Source: Bacteroidota bacterium (GTDB taxonomy: Bacteria; Bacteroidota; Bacteroidia; Flavobacteriales; Weeksellaceae). From it: a stretch of DNA of 64,000 nt. Both the position numbers and the translations under genes were made by a program. The stretch spans positions 127,094 through 191,093 of the forward strand of contig JAEWYW010000062.1 of NCBI GenBank assembly GCA_023458535.1. Direction: 5' to 3'. Shown here piece after piece: positions 1 to 6,619 of this stretch (positions are counted from its first letter, which is position 1; every line of letters starts with the position of its first letter). The notes under the pieces were generated by a model. That model did no database searches. It worked only from the letters and a program-made list of their open reading frames with translations, and had not been told where the DNA came from.

Positions 1-2268
1 ATATCTTCGGATTCTTTCATCCAACTGAGAATCTGCAGGACCTAAACCTCCAAAAGCTACCCAAGCTCGAATGTCATTAGAGCCACCGTTGTAGTAAGAT
101 CGTATAAAAGGCATAGATGAAGAATTACCATATGGAATACCAATACCTATGAACTGTCGTAATGCTAAAGTATGCTTCTCATTAAAAAACTTGATGTATT
201 GTCTCACATCAAAATCAAACTTTGCAAACTGCGAATAAGGTATATTAAAAATGGTTTTCTGGTTATTTGAAACCACGCCTTGATCTGAACTACTGCTATT
301 GAACAAACTGAAAATATTGCCTGCAAGTTCCATTTTTCCATTAAAATAGAAAGGGTTTTTGTAGTCCTTTTTACCGATTTCGTTGTAGCTGAAATTGTAA
401 ATTAATGAAGAGATAAGCACATTTTGAGTCTGCCTGTCTTTGTTGATTAACGATTGGAAAAAGTTATTAAAAGTATTGAGTTGCTCAGGATTTAAGTTGC
501 TTCTGAACACTTCATCGGCAACAATCTGTGCTGAAACATCATCCGACGAAATCTGGCCACTGTGGTATGCCAGCCCGAGGTCTGGGTGAGTATCAAAATA
601 GGTTTCAAACATCAGATCACGGATATCGCCATCCACCTTAAAGAAATCATAGTATTTTTCTTTGTTTTTGGTTAAGCTCAACTGAGTATTGAAAAGTGTT
701 AGTTTATGATTAACAATATCGTTTACATTGGCTGAATATACCAAACCTGTGTTGAAATTTACCCTTCCAAGTCCAATATTGGTTTGGTTTGAAGCTCCTA
801 AGAATATTGTCGTGGTAGGTGTATATCTTTTTGGTATGAGTTTATAGTAGTTAAAGGGAACCAATAATCTCGGAAAATGCAAAGCCACCTGACCGGAAAT
901 TTCGTGCGCAAAAACACGCTTTTTTTCACCTTTTGGATCGGCAATACTTCCAAATGTACCCGAAAAATTCGTGGTTAAATTTTCAGCACCTCCAAAAACA
1001 TTTCTTGCAGTTAAATCTATTGAAGGACCACCTCCCCAGTTCAGTAATTGAGAATAATTGGCATCCAAAGCGGCTTTAAATTCATACTTAGGAAGCGGCT
1101 TCAAAACATAAGTTACATCTACAATACTATCATTGGGCGCACCTTCACCACCTCTTCTTAAAGAATCTCTCGCTTTCAGAATACTGAAATTATTCATGCT
1201 TAAGATATTTCTTTTGGTAATGTCTAAATGTTTTTGATCGTAAACATTATTCGGACTTACCAAAATGGCTCTCCACAAGGCACTGGTTTTATATCTGTTG
1301 TCCACTTTATGGAAGTTGATTCTTCTCAAACTGTCTTTGGTGGTATTTCTGGGGAAATCTTTCAATTCATCCACTACTGCAACATCTACGTTTCCAATGG
1401 TAGCAATTTTATAGGGAGAATCGATGGAATCTTTATGAATTTCGAGAATCAGAGGGACATCCTTGGTGCTTTTTAAGGTATCAGCTACAAAACCTATTTC
1501 CTCACCAGAATTGTTAAATTTATAATAACCTCTGGATTTCATTAAGGCATTTAAACGTGCCAACTCATCTTCCAGAACCGTTTGATCAAGTACTTGTTTA
1601 GATCGAATGAGGGAACTGTTTAGGTTTTCCTCGTAAATGGCTTTGATGTTTTTATCTGGAATATTGTAGTAATAATCTTTAATAATAGTGGGTTCATTGT
1701 GTCTGATGATATAGGTAACCTCTGCTTTTTTTGCAGCTGAATCTAATTTCTGACTATAATCAACCTTAGAATCCCAATAGCCTCTATAAGTTAGTCTTTT
1801 TTCAATAGACTCCGCGCCAACCTCTGATCTTGTGGGGTCTAAAATAACTGGCGCTGAGCCCCAACTGTGCATTAAACGGTCAAAAAACAATCCTTTGCCT
1901 TTCATTTCAGGCATATTGTATTTCACGAAAAGTGAATCTCTCAACCCCTGATTTCTCATTTCGTTAGGGTAGGTCATGTATTCCGTGAGCAGCGTGTCGT
2001 ATTTAGGATCGGCGAGATTATACATCCATAAACTCAAAGGCAAAACAAAGAGCTGTTTTTTATTAGGTTTCTGTCCTACACGGTCTTTCAATTCATCGTT
2101 AAAAAACTTTTTTTCATCTTCATATTTAAAGTTGTTTTTGGTAAGTAAGTAATCTCCATCCGGAACTTTTTTGGTGGTGCTACAAGCGATAACTACTGCA
2201 AAAAATATTGCAGATAATATTATTTTATAATATTTTTGAACATTATTCCAGAAATGATTACTGCGCAT
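1..2268 (-). CDS. TamL-like Omp85/BamA-family outer membrane lipoprotein (3' end cut by window)
   Basis: Open from an ATG at 2268 down to base 1 (756 codons), so the C-terminal part of the barrel lies outside the window. The N-terminus is a lipoprotein signal with the lipobox VIAC and Cys29. It is followed by charged, POTRA-like segments and then a long aromatic-rich beta-strand region that includes the run VAFGGLGPADSQL. Lipidated Omp85 proteins of this layout are called TamL in Bacteroidota and are thought to work with a TamB-like partner in outer-membrane assembly; no tamB is visible here. The start is supported by a promoter (TTG-N21-TATTTTTG) about 40 bp upstream, inside the divergent methyltransferase gene. 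The 5' end overlaps that gene by 15 bp. Family assignment is firm; the TamL subtype is inferred from the lipobox and gene context. Confidence 0.85.
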   Translation of the reverse strand, partial: MRSNHFWNNVQKYYKIILSAIFFAVVIACSTTKKVPDGDYLLTKNNFKYEDEKKFFNDELKDRVGQKPNKKQLFVLPLSLWMYNLADPKYDTLLTEYMTYPNEMRNQGLRDSLFVKYNMPEMKGKGLFFDRLMHSWGSAPVILDPTRSEVGAESIEKRLTYRGYWDSKVDYSQKLDSAAKKAEVTYIIRHNEPTIIKDYYYNIPDKNIKAIYEENLNSSLIRSKQVLDQTVLEDELARLNALMKSRGYYKFNNSGEEIGFVADTLKSTKDVPLILEIHKDSIDSPYKIATIGNVDVAVVDELKDFPRNTTKDSLRRINFHKVDNRYKTSALWRAILVSPNNVYDQKHLDITKRNILSMNNFSILKARDSLRRGGEGAPNDSIVDVTYVLKPLPKYEFKAALDANYSQLLNWGGGPSIDLTARNVFGGAENLTTNFSGTFGSIADPKGEKKRVFAHEISGQVALHFPRLLVPFNYYKLIPKRYTPTTTIFLGASNQTNIGLGRVNFNTGLVYSANVNDIVNHKLTLFNTQLSLTKNKEKYYDFFKVDGDIRDLMFETYFDTHPDLGLAYHSGQISSDDVSAQIVADEVFRSNLNPEQLNTFNNFFQSLINKDRQTQNVLISSLIYNFSYNEIGKKDYKNPFYFNGKMELAGNIFSLFNSSSSDQGVVSNNQKTIFNIPYSQFAKFDFDVRQYIKFFNEKHTLALRQFIGIGIPYGNSSSMPFIRSYYNGGSNDIRAWVAFGGLGPADSQLDERIRRY
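2208..2238 (+). promoter_or_regulatory. Promoter of the TrmH-family gene
   Basis: TTG at 2208-2210, a 20-bp spacer and TATTTTTG at 2231-2238 match the Bacteroidota -33/-7 consensus (TTG...TAnnTTTG). It lies inside the 5' end of the divergent TamL coding sequence. The TTG that could start a longer protein (2236) falls within the -7 box, so the ATG at 2254 is the better start. Confidence 0.65.
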
Positions 2269-2976
2269 ACAATAAAAATTTTACAGTCTTTAGATAAAAA
2301 AAAATTCAGACAAAAATACAATTTGTTTTTGGTTGAGGGCAATAAAGTGATAAGAGAACTTCATAATTCTCCATTTAAGATCAAAGAGATATTTTCAATT
2401 GAGCCTCAAGACTTAGAATTTTTACAAGCTCCCATTACAAAAATCACCGAAACTGAACTTAGAAAAATCAGCTTTTTAATGAATCCAAAAGATTCTATAG
2501 CGGTTTGCTATCTTGAAGATCCTATACGTAAAAAGGAGGCAGATTTTCAATTGGTGTTGGATGGAATTCAGGATCCTGGCAATATGGGAACGATTATTCG
2601 ATTGGCAGATTGGTTTGGTATAGAGCAGATTATCTGCAGTGAAGATACTGTGGATTTTTATAATCCTAAAGTGATACAGGCAAGCATGGGTTCTTTTACC
2701 AGAGTGAATATTGCATATGAAAATTTAGAAAAATTCCTTCAAGAATCGTCCAATATTTCGGTGGGAACAGATATGGAGGGTGAAAATATCTATGATTTTG
2801 AAAAACCATCAAAGATCAATTTGGTTTTAGGGAATGAAGGAAATGGAATTCGTCCAGAAATAGAAGATATTCTTAAGGAAAAAATTAGTATTCCCAGATT
2901 TGGAAAATCACAATCAACTGAAAGCCTAAATGTGTCTATCGCGGCGGCAATTATTTTAGGTCAGCTATTCAAATAA
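2254..2976 (+). CDS. TrmH/SpoU-family RNA 2'-O-methyltransferase
   Basis: 240 residues. The C-terminal SPOUT fold shows its three motifs: motif 1 (DGIQDPGNMGTIIRLADW), motif 2 (LVLGNEGNGIRPEI) and motif 3 (STESLNVSIAAAI), which together form the knotted SAM-binding site. The N-terminal substrate-binding domain contains FLVEGNKVIRE, as in RlmB/TsnR-type enzymes. It should transfer a methyl group from SAM to a ribose 2'-OH in rRNA or tRNA; the exact target cannot be read from the sequence. ATG 2254 is preferred to TTG 2236 because the latter sits in the -7 promoter box. It is divergent from the TamL gene with a 15-bp 5' overlap and is followed 15 bp later by the RDD-protein gene. Confidence 0.88.
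   Translation: MITAHTIKILQSLDKKKFRQKYNLFLVEGNKVIRELHNSPFKIKEIFSIEPQDLEFLQAPITKITETELRKISFLMNPKDSIAVCYLEDPIRKKEADFQLVLDGIQDPGNMGTIIRLADWFGIEQIICSEDTVDFYNPKVIQASMGSFTRVNIAYENLEKFLQESSNISVGTDMEGENIYDFEKPSKINLVLGNEGNGIRPEIEDILKEKISIPRFGKSQSTESLNVSIAAAIILGQLFK
2311..2342 (-). promoter_or_regulatory. Promoter of the TamL-like gene
   Basis: Read on the minus strand: TTG at 2342-2340, a 21-bp spacer and TATTTTTG at 2318-2311. Transcription would start near 2304, giving a leader of roughly 36 nt before the ATG at 2268. The site lies inside the trmH-family coding sequence. Confidence 0.6.
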
Positions 2977-2991
2977 AAACAAAAACATACA

Positions 2992-3711
2992 GTGGAAAGA
3001 AAATATTTTGTGGTAATTAATTCAGAGCAGAAAGGGCCTTTCTCTTTAGATGAATTGAGAGATTTAAAGTTGAAAAGAACAGATTTTGTTTGGTACGATG
3101 GCCTGGCAGACTGGAAAACAGCCTATGAGATAGACGAATTAAAGTCGCTATTTGAAATCAACCTCGCAAAAAATGTGGTAGAAAAACCCGTTCAGGAAAT
3201 AGTTATCGAAGAAAAGAAAGATCAAACAGAGCAAAATCATCGAAACTTACCAGTTTATGTCGGGAGTGAACCTAGAGTGTTGCAGCGAATAGGCTTTGTG
3301 GAATACCTAGATAACAATACCGTCCGTGAAACCACCAGCACCGAAGTGGTCTACTACCGTTTTGCAAACTTTGGTGAGAGATTGTTGGCAAGAATTATCG
3401 ACACCTTAATCATTTGCATTCCTGGTATTATAGCTCCTATTATAGCTCCCTGGTTGTATTTTTCCTTACAATACAGCGGAGATAAACAGCAAACCGTAGG
3501 GCAGAACAGCATGCGAATAAAAGTACTGAGTACAGACGGTACAAAAGTGACTTTCGGACAAGGAACGGGTCGCTATTTTGCCATGTTGTTAAACGCCTTC
3601 ACCTTACTTATAGGTTACATCATGTTTTTTTTCAATCCTAAAAACCAATGCCTACACGATGTTTTAGCCAATACAATCATCGTCTCCGAAATCAAAAGAG
3701 AAATGAAGTAA
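2992..3711 (+). CDS. GYF_2 (DUF4339) plus RDD-family membrane protein
   Basis: 239 residues from a GTG start. Residues about 1-55 form a GYF_2-type domain (VINSEQKGPFSLDELRDL...FVWYDGLADW), a small module thought to bind peptides. A charged linker follows. Residues about 120-235 are an RDD domain with the Arg and Asp signatures (FGERLLARIIDTLI; NPKNQCLHDVLANT) and two or three hydrophobic segments. RDD proteins are integral membrane proteins of mostly unknown function, some linked to ion transport. It lies 15 bp after the methyltransferase gene, probably in the same transcript, and ends just before a bidirectional terminator. The domain calls are good; the biochemical role is unknown. Confidence 0.75.
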   Translation: MERKYFVVINSEQKGPFSLDELRDLKLKRTDFVWYDGLADWKTAYEIDELKSLFEINLAKNVVEKPVQEIVIEEKKDQTEQNHRNLPVYVGSEPRVLQRIGFVEYLDNNTVRETTSTEVVYYRFANFGERLLARIIDTLIICIPGIIAPIIAPWLYFSLQYSGDKQQTVGQNSMRIKVLSTDGTKVTFGQGTGRYFAMLLNAFTLLIGYIMFFFNPKNQCLHDVLANTIIVSEIKREMK

Positions 3712-3723
3712 CCTCCACAATAT

Positions 3724-3754
3724 AAAAAAAGCTACCAGATGTGGTAGCTTTTTT
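3724..3754. terminator. Bidirectional intrinsic terminator
   Basis: GCTACCA / TGGTAGC stem with a GATG loop, flanked by an A-run on the left and a T-run on the right. It separates the convergent RDD-protein and M28 peptidase genes. Confidence 0.85.
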
Positions 3755-3770
3755 AATTTTTATAAATCAA

Positions 3771-4931
3771 TTATCTGTTTACAATAATTTTCTCTGAATA
3801 GACGTCATCATTTATTTTTAAAACACCTATATAAACTCCATTTTCTAGATGTGCGATATTGATTTCTTTCTGATTTTCGGATGTTAAGATTTTTTTTCCT
3901 GAAACATCGGAAAGTGTAAATTCAAACTTCGCGTTTTTAAAATCGAAATGAAGGACTATTTTGTCTTTAGCTGGATTGGGTACCACTGAAAACTTTAAAT
4001 TCGCTTTTTCCGCTTCGTTGACGCCTAACTGACTGCTTGCAACAGCAAAATGTTGTATGGCACCAATTGTAGCTTTCCCTACTTTAAAAACGTAGGTGGG
4101 ATCCATATTCGCAAAAGTATCTGCGGAAGTATGCGGTCTTGTACTTTCTGGTGTCTCGAATAAACCTGTAATCACTTCACCATTACTTTGGAAGGGCATA
4201 TAATCGGAAGAATAAGCGTTACTGAGAATGGGCTGAAGCGGCGAGTAGAGCGTTACACAATTCATCAATTCTTGAGTTTTGGTCGCACTTGCAGCATCAT
4301 TGGAAGCAGGCAGAGAAGCATCTTTTTCGCACTTTATCGTGTTGCTGGATTGCCCAGCTATTCCTCCTACCTGATCCAAGTTTAGAACCAGTCTTATATC
4401 CATTTTGGGTGTTGTTGCATTTACAACATTGTTTACATAAGCTTGACTGCCCAATAAACCTTGCTCTTCACCTGAAAAATGAATAAACTTTATTGAATAC
4501 TGTGTAGAAATGTCTTTTAATATTCGAGCTGCTTCCAGAATAATGGAAACACCACTGCCATTGTCATTTACACCTGGGCCGACAACAGTATCGTAGTGCC
4601 CACACACAATCACAAAAGTATTGGGATATAAAGTTCCCGTTTTTGTAACAATTAAATTTTTGCTGGAATTACCGTTATAAGTAAATGTTTGCTCTTCAAT
4701 TTGTGTATTGGCATAGCCAAAAGACTGGTATTTGCTTTTTAACCAGTTAAAAGCATTGTTGTTATTGGCAGAACCTGTTGTCTTTACTCCAAAACCTTCC
4801 AGACTTTGCAAATTAGCATTAATGTTGGCTTGAGATATCTGATTGGCTCTGTCTTGATATGCTTGTATAAAAGTTTGACTGTAAAATGTTGATGAAATTG
4901 CCGCAAAAGCAATGATTATCAATTTCTTCAT
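3771..4931 (-). CDS. Secreted M28-family aminopeptidase with T9SS sorting domain
   Basis: 386 residues. The signal peptide is MKKLIIIAFAAISSTFYSQ. The M28 zinc-peptidase domain shows its metal ligands in order: VCGHYDTV (His/Asp), GVNDNGSG (bridging Asp), FSGEEQGLLGS (catalytic and metal Glu), LNLDQVGG (Asp) and RPHTSADT (His). About 75 C-terminal residues form a type A T9SS sorting domain (VVPNPAKDKI ... LENGVYIGVL...KIIVNR). It should therefore cross the inner membrane by Sec and the outer membrane by T9SS, and release N-terminal amino acids outside the cell. A TAACTTTG box at 4957-4950 provides a promoter. Function and export are well supported; substrate preference is not visible. Confidence 0.9.
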   Translation of the reverse strand: MKKLIIIAFAAISSTFYSQTFIQAYQDRANQISQANINANLQSLEGFGVKTTGSANNNNAFNWLKSKYQSFGYANTQIEEQTFTYNGNSSKNLIVTKTGTLYPNTFVIVCGHYDTVVGPGVNDNGSGVSIILEAARILKDISTQYSIKFIHFSGEEQGLLGSQAYVNNVVNATTPKMDIRLVLNLDQVGGIAGQSSNTIKCEKDASLPASNDAASATKTQELMNCVTLYSPLQPILSNAYSSDYMPFQSNGEVITGLFETPESTRPHTSADTFANMDPTYVFKVGKATIGAIQHFAVASSQLGVNEAEKANLKFSVVPNPAKDKIVLHFDFKNAKFEFTLSDVSGKKILTSENQKEINIAHLENGVYIGVLKINDDVYSEKIIVNR

Positions 4932-4949
4932 TAAATTTATTTAAGACCT

Positions 4950-4957
4950 CAAAGTTA
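4950..4957 (-). promoter_or_regulatory. -7 box of the M28 peptidase gene
   Basis: TAACTTTG on the minus strand, 18 bp before the ATG. No clear -33 TTG was seen. Confidence 0.45.
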
Positions 4958-5016
4958 TTTAAAAAAAATCTTTTAGACCTATTAAAAATTCTACAAACCT
5001 ATCTAAACTTAATTAA

Positions 5017-5046
5017 TAAAAAAAATCCAGTGCAAACACTGGATTT
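5017..5046 (-). terminator. Terminator of rpmI-rplT
   Basis: AAATCCAGTG / CACTGGATTT stem with a 4-nt loop, followed on the minus strand by eight T. It lies 24 bp after the rplT stop. Confidence 0.85.
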
Positions 5047-5070
5047 ATATTGATAACAAAAATAGATTAA

Positions 5071-5415
5071 TTATTTTACTTTATCTACAACAGCTTTGAA
5101 AGCTTCAGGGTGGTTCATTGCTAAATCAGCAAGAACTTTTCTGTTAAGCTCTACGTTGTTTTTCTTAAGAGCTCCCATGAACTGAGAGTAAGACATTCCG
5201 TGCTCTCTAGCTCCCGCGTTAATACGAGTGATCCAAAGTGCTCTGAAATTTCTTTTCTTCTCTTTTCTACCGCGGTAAGCATATTGCATTGCTTTTTCAA
5301 CCGCATTTTTAGCTACCGTCCAAACGTTTTTTCTTCTACCGAAAAAACCTTTAGCCTGCTTCATTACTTTTTTTCTGCGCGCTCTAGAGGCTACAGCGTT
5401 TACTGATCTTGGCAT
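5071..5415 (-). CDS. rplT: 50S ribosomal protein L20
   Basis: 114 residues, the usual length. It begins MPRSVNAVASRARRKKVMK, a basic N-terminal arm, and contains FFGRRKNVWTVAKNAVEKA and the conserved LWITRINAGAREHGMSYS segment. L20 is needed early in 50S assembly, where it binds 23S rRNA. In other bacteria it represses its own operon by binding an mRNA structure that mimics its rRNA site. It is the last gene of the thrS-infC-rpmI-rplT cluster and is followed by a strong terminator. The spacer before it is unusually long (119 bp) and can fold; see the separate entry. Identification is certain. Confidence 0.98.
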   Translation of the reverse strand: MPRSVNAVASRARRKKVMKQAKGFFGRRKNVWTVAKNAVEKAMQYAYRGRKEKKRNFRALWITRINAGAREHGMSYSQFMGALKKNNVELNRKVLADLAMNHPEAFKAVVDKVK

Positions 5416-5534
5416 AATTTAATTTGTTTTTTTGAAAAGGGCGGTAACTTTGTTACTCTTAGTGGCACCGTTTCAGGGTTAAAATTTTGAATTGTTTTTT
5501 GTGAATTCTTATAAACCGAATATGTTTATAAAAA
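5416..5534 (-). promoter_or_regulatory. Structured rpmI-rplT spacer, possible L20 autoregulatory site
   Basis: These 119 bp between rpmI and rplT contain a GTAAC / GTTAC hairpin (5444-5456) and a nearby GC-richer patch (GGTGCCAC, minus strand). No ORF or promoter box was found. A regulatory role is inference from the known L20 autocontrol of this operon in other bacteria. Confidence 0.3.
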
Positions 5535-5732
5535 CTACTTAATCGCTAATTGACGCAATACACTTTTTTCGTCCACTTTTGCAACATAAGAAGTTTGCGT
5601 AAGATTTCTCTTTTGCTTAGTCTCCTTTTTTGTCAAAATGTGGCTTTTAAAAGCATTTTTTCTTTTGATCTTTCCAGTTCCGGTAAGAGCAAAACGCTTC
5701 TTAGCACCTGATTTCGTTTTTAATTTTGGCAT
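5535..5732 (-). CDS. rpmI: 50S ribosomal protein L35
   Basis: 65 residues, the usual length. It shows the typical start MPKLKTKSGAKKRFALTGTG and the KIKRKNAFKSHILTKKE segment, and is very rich in Lys and Arg. L35 is a small protein of the 50S subunit. It lies between infC and rplT as in most bacteria, but here a terminator and a new promoter separate it from infC, so rpmI-rplT can be transcribed independently. The ATG at 5732 is the only reasonable start. Identification is certain. Confidence 0.97.
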   Translation of the reverse strand: MPKLKTKSGAKKRFALTGTGKIKRKNAFKSHILTKKETKQKRNLTQTSYVAKVDEKSVLRQLAIK

Positions 5733-5832
5733 TGTTCTGCTTTTTATATTTTTGTTATCAAATCTTTCCTATGCAACATCACTGTTGCTTTTTCCACAAG
5801 CTAATGCGGTTTGAAAATTGGTTGCAAAATTA
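5733..5832 (-). promoter_or_regulatory. rpmI promoter and structured leader
   Basis: TAATTTTG at 5832-5825 (minus) is a good -7 box. The roughly 85-nt leader that follows contains a GCAACA / TGTTGC hairpin with a 4-nt loop (5773-5788). The position upstream of L35-L20 is where autoregulatory leaders occur in other phyla; the function here is inferred. Confidence 0.5.
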
Positions 5833-5863
5833 CAAAATAATTTTCAAATAAGAGGGCTATAAA

Positions 5864-5896
5864 TGCTAAAAAAGAGATTTTGAATAAAATCTCTTT
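5864..5896 (-). terminator. Terminator after infC
   Basis: Perfect 11-bp stem AAAGAGATTTT / AAAATCTCTTT with a 4-nt loop, followed on the minus strand by TTTTTT. It lies 43 bp after the infC stop and uncouples infC from rpmI. Confidence 0.8.
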
Positions 5897-5938
5897 ATAT
5901 AGTGATGAGAATTGATATGAAATTCTCTGTTAAACAGA

Positions 5939-6505
5939 CTATTTAGCTGGTTTTTTAGGACTCATCATCATGATCATTCTCTTGCCTTCTAATTTAGGAA
6001 GCTGATCCACTTTCCCTACATGTTCTAGTTCCTGAGCTAGTTTTAAAAGCAAAATTTCTCCTTGATCTTTAAACACAATTGAACGTCCTTTAAAAAACAC
6101 GTATGTCTTCAATTTAGAACCTTCTTCAAGGAATTTTTCAGCATGCTTCTTCTTGAATTCGTAATCGTGATCGTCGGTTTGAGGTCCGAAACGAATTTCT
6201 TTTACGACCACTTTTACCTGTTTTGCTTTTAGTTCTTTCTGCTTCTTTTTTTGTTCGTATAAGAATTTTTTATAATCTAATATACGGGTAATAAAAGGCT
6301 CCGACTTATCGGAAATTACTACCAAGTCCAACTCCTGATCTTTAGCAATTTGTTGTGCCTGAGCCAAAGGATAAACTCCTGGCTCTACGTTATCACCCAC
6401 TAAACGAACTTCCTTAGCTCGAATTTTTTCGTTAATCTGATGTAAATCTTCTTGTACAGGGCGACGCATTGGTCCTCTTCCTCTACTGTTAAATTTTTGT
6501 GCTAT
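5939..6505 (-). CDS. infC: Translation initiation factor IF-3 (non-AUG start proposed)
   Basis: IF-3 blocks premature 50S joining and checks initiator tRNA pairing on the 30S subunit. The N-domain (INEKIRAKEVRLVGDNVEPG), the linker with LDYKKFLYEQKKKQKE and the C-domain (VKEIRFGPQTDDHDYEFK ... LEGKRMIMMMSPK) are all present. The first in-frame ATG (6469) gives 176 residues. Upstream in the same frame, back to a TAA, are codons reading AQKFNSRGRGP, which resemble the basic RG-rich N-terminus of flavobacterial IF-3. They contain no ATG, GTG or TTG, only an ATA at 6505. Rare AUU/AUA-type starts are a known autoregulatory trait of infC, so the 188-residue form is proposed. The gene is certain; the start is moderately supported. 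Confidence 0.9.
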   Translation of the reverse strand: MAQKFNSRGRGPMRRPVQEDLHQINEKIRAKEVRLVGDNVEPGVYPLAQAQQIAKDQELDLVVISDKSEPFITRILDYKKFLYEQKKKQKELKAKQVKVVVKEIRFGPQTDDHDYEFKKKHAEKFLEEGSKLKTYVFFKGRSIVFKDQGEILLLKLAQELEHVGKVDQLPKLEGKRMIMMMSPKKPAK

Positions 6506-6530
6506 TGTTTTATATTTTAAAGGTTAATTC

Positions 6531-6619
6531 TAATTGATTTTAGATTTTAAATGCTAAATTTTAGATTGAAAAATTTGTTTTTTTTAATTTAAAATTTAGC
6601 ATTTATAATTTATCATCTT
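6531..6619. repeat. Inverted heptad-repeat element between thrS and infC
   Basis: Left arm 6531-6565 is five 7-mers (TAATTGA, TTTTAGA, TTTTAAA, TGCTAAA, TTTTAGA). Right arm 6586-6620 is five 7-mers (AATTTAA, AATTTAG, CATTTAT, AATTTAT, CATCTTT). The arms are inverted relative to each other and contain a perfect 16-bp inverted repeat (6548-6563 with 6590-6605). The element fills the gap and touches the thrS stop codon. The same architecture occurs at 15872, 31177 and 32322. Confidence 0.75.
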
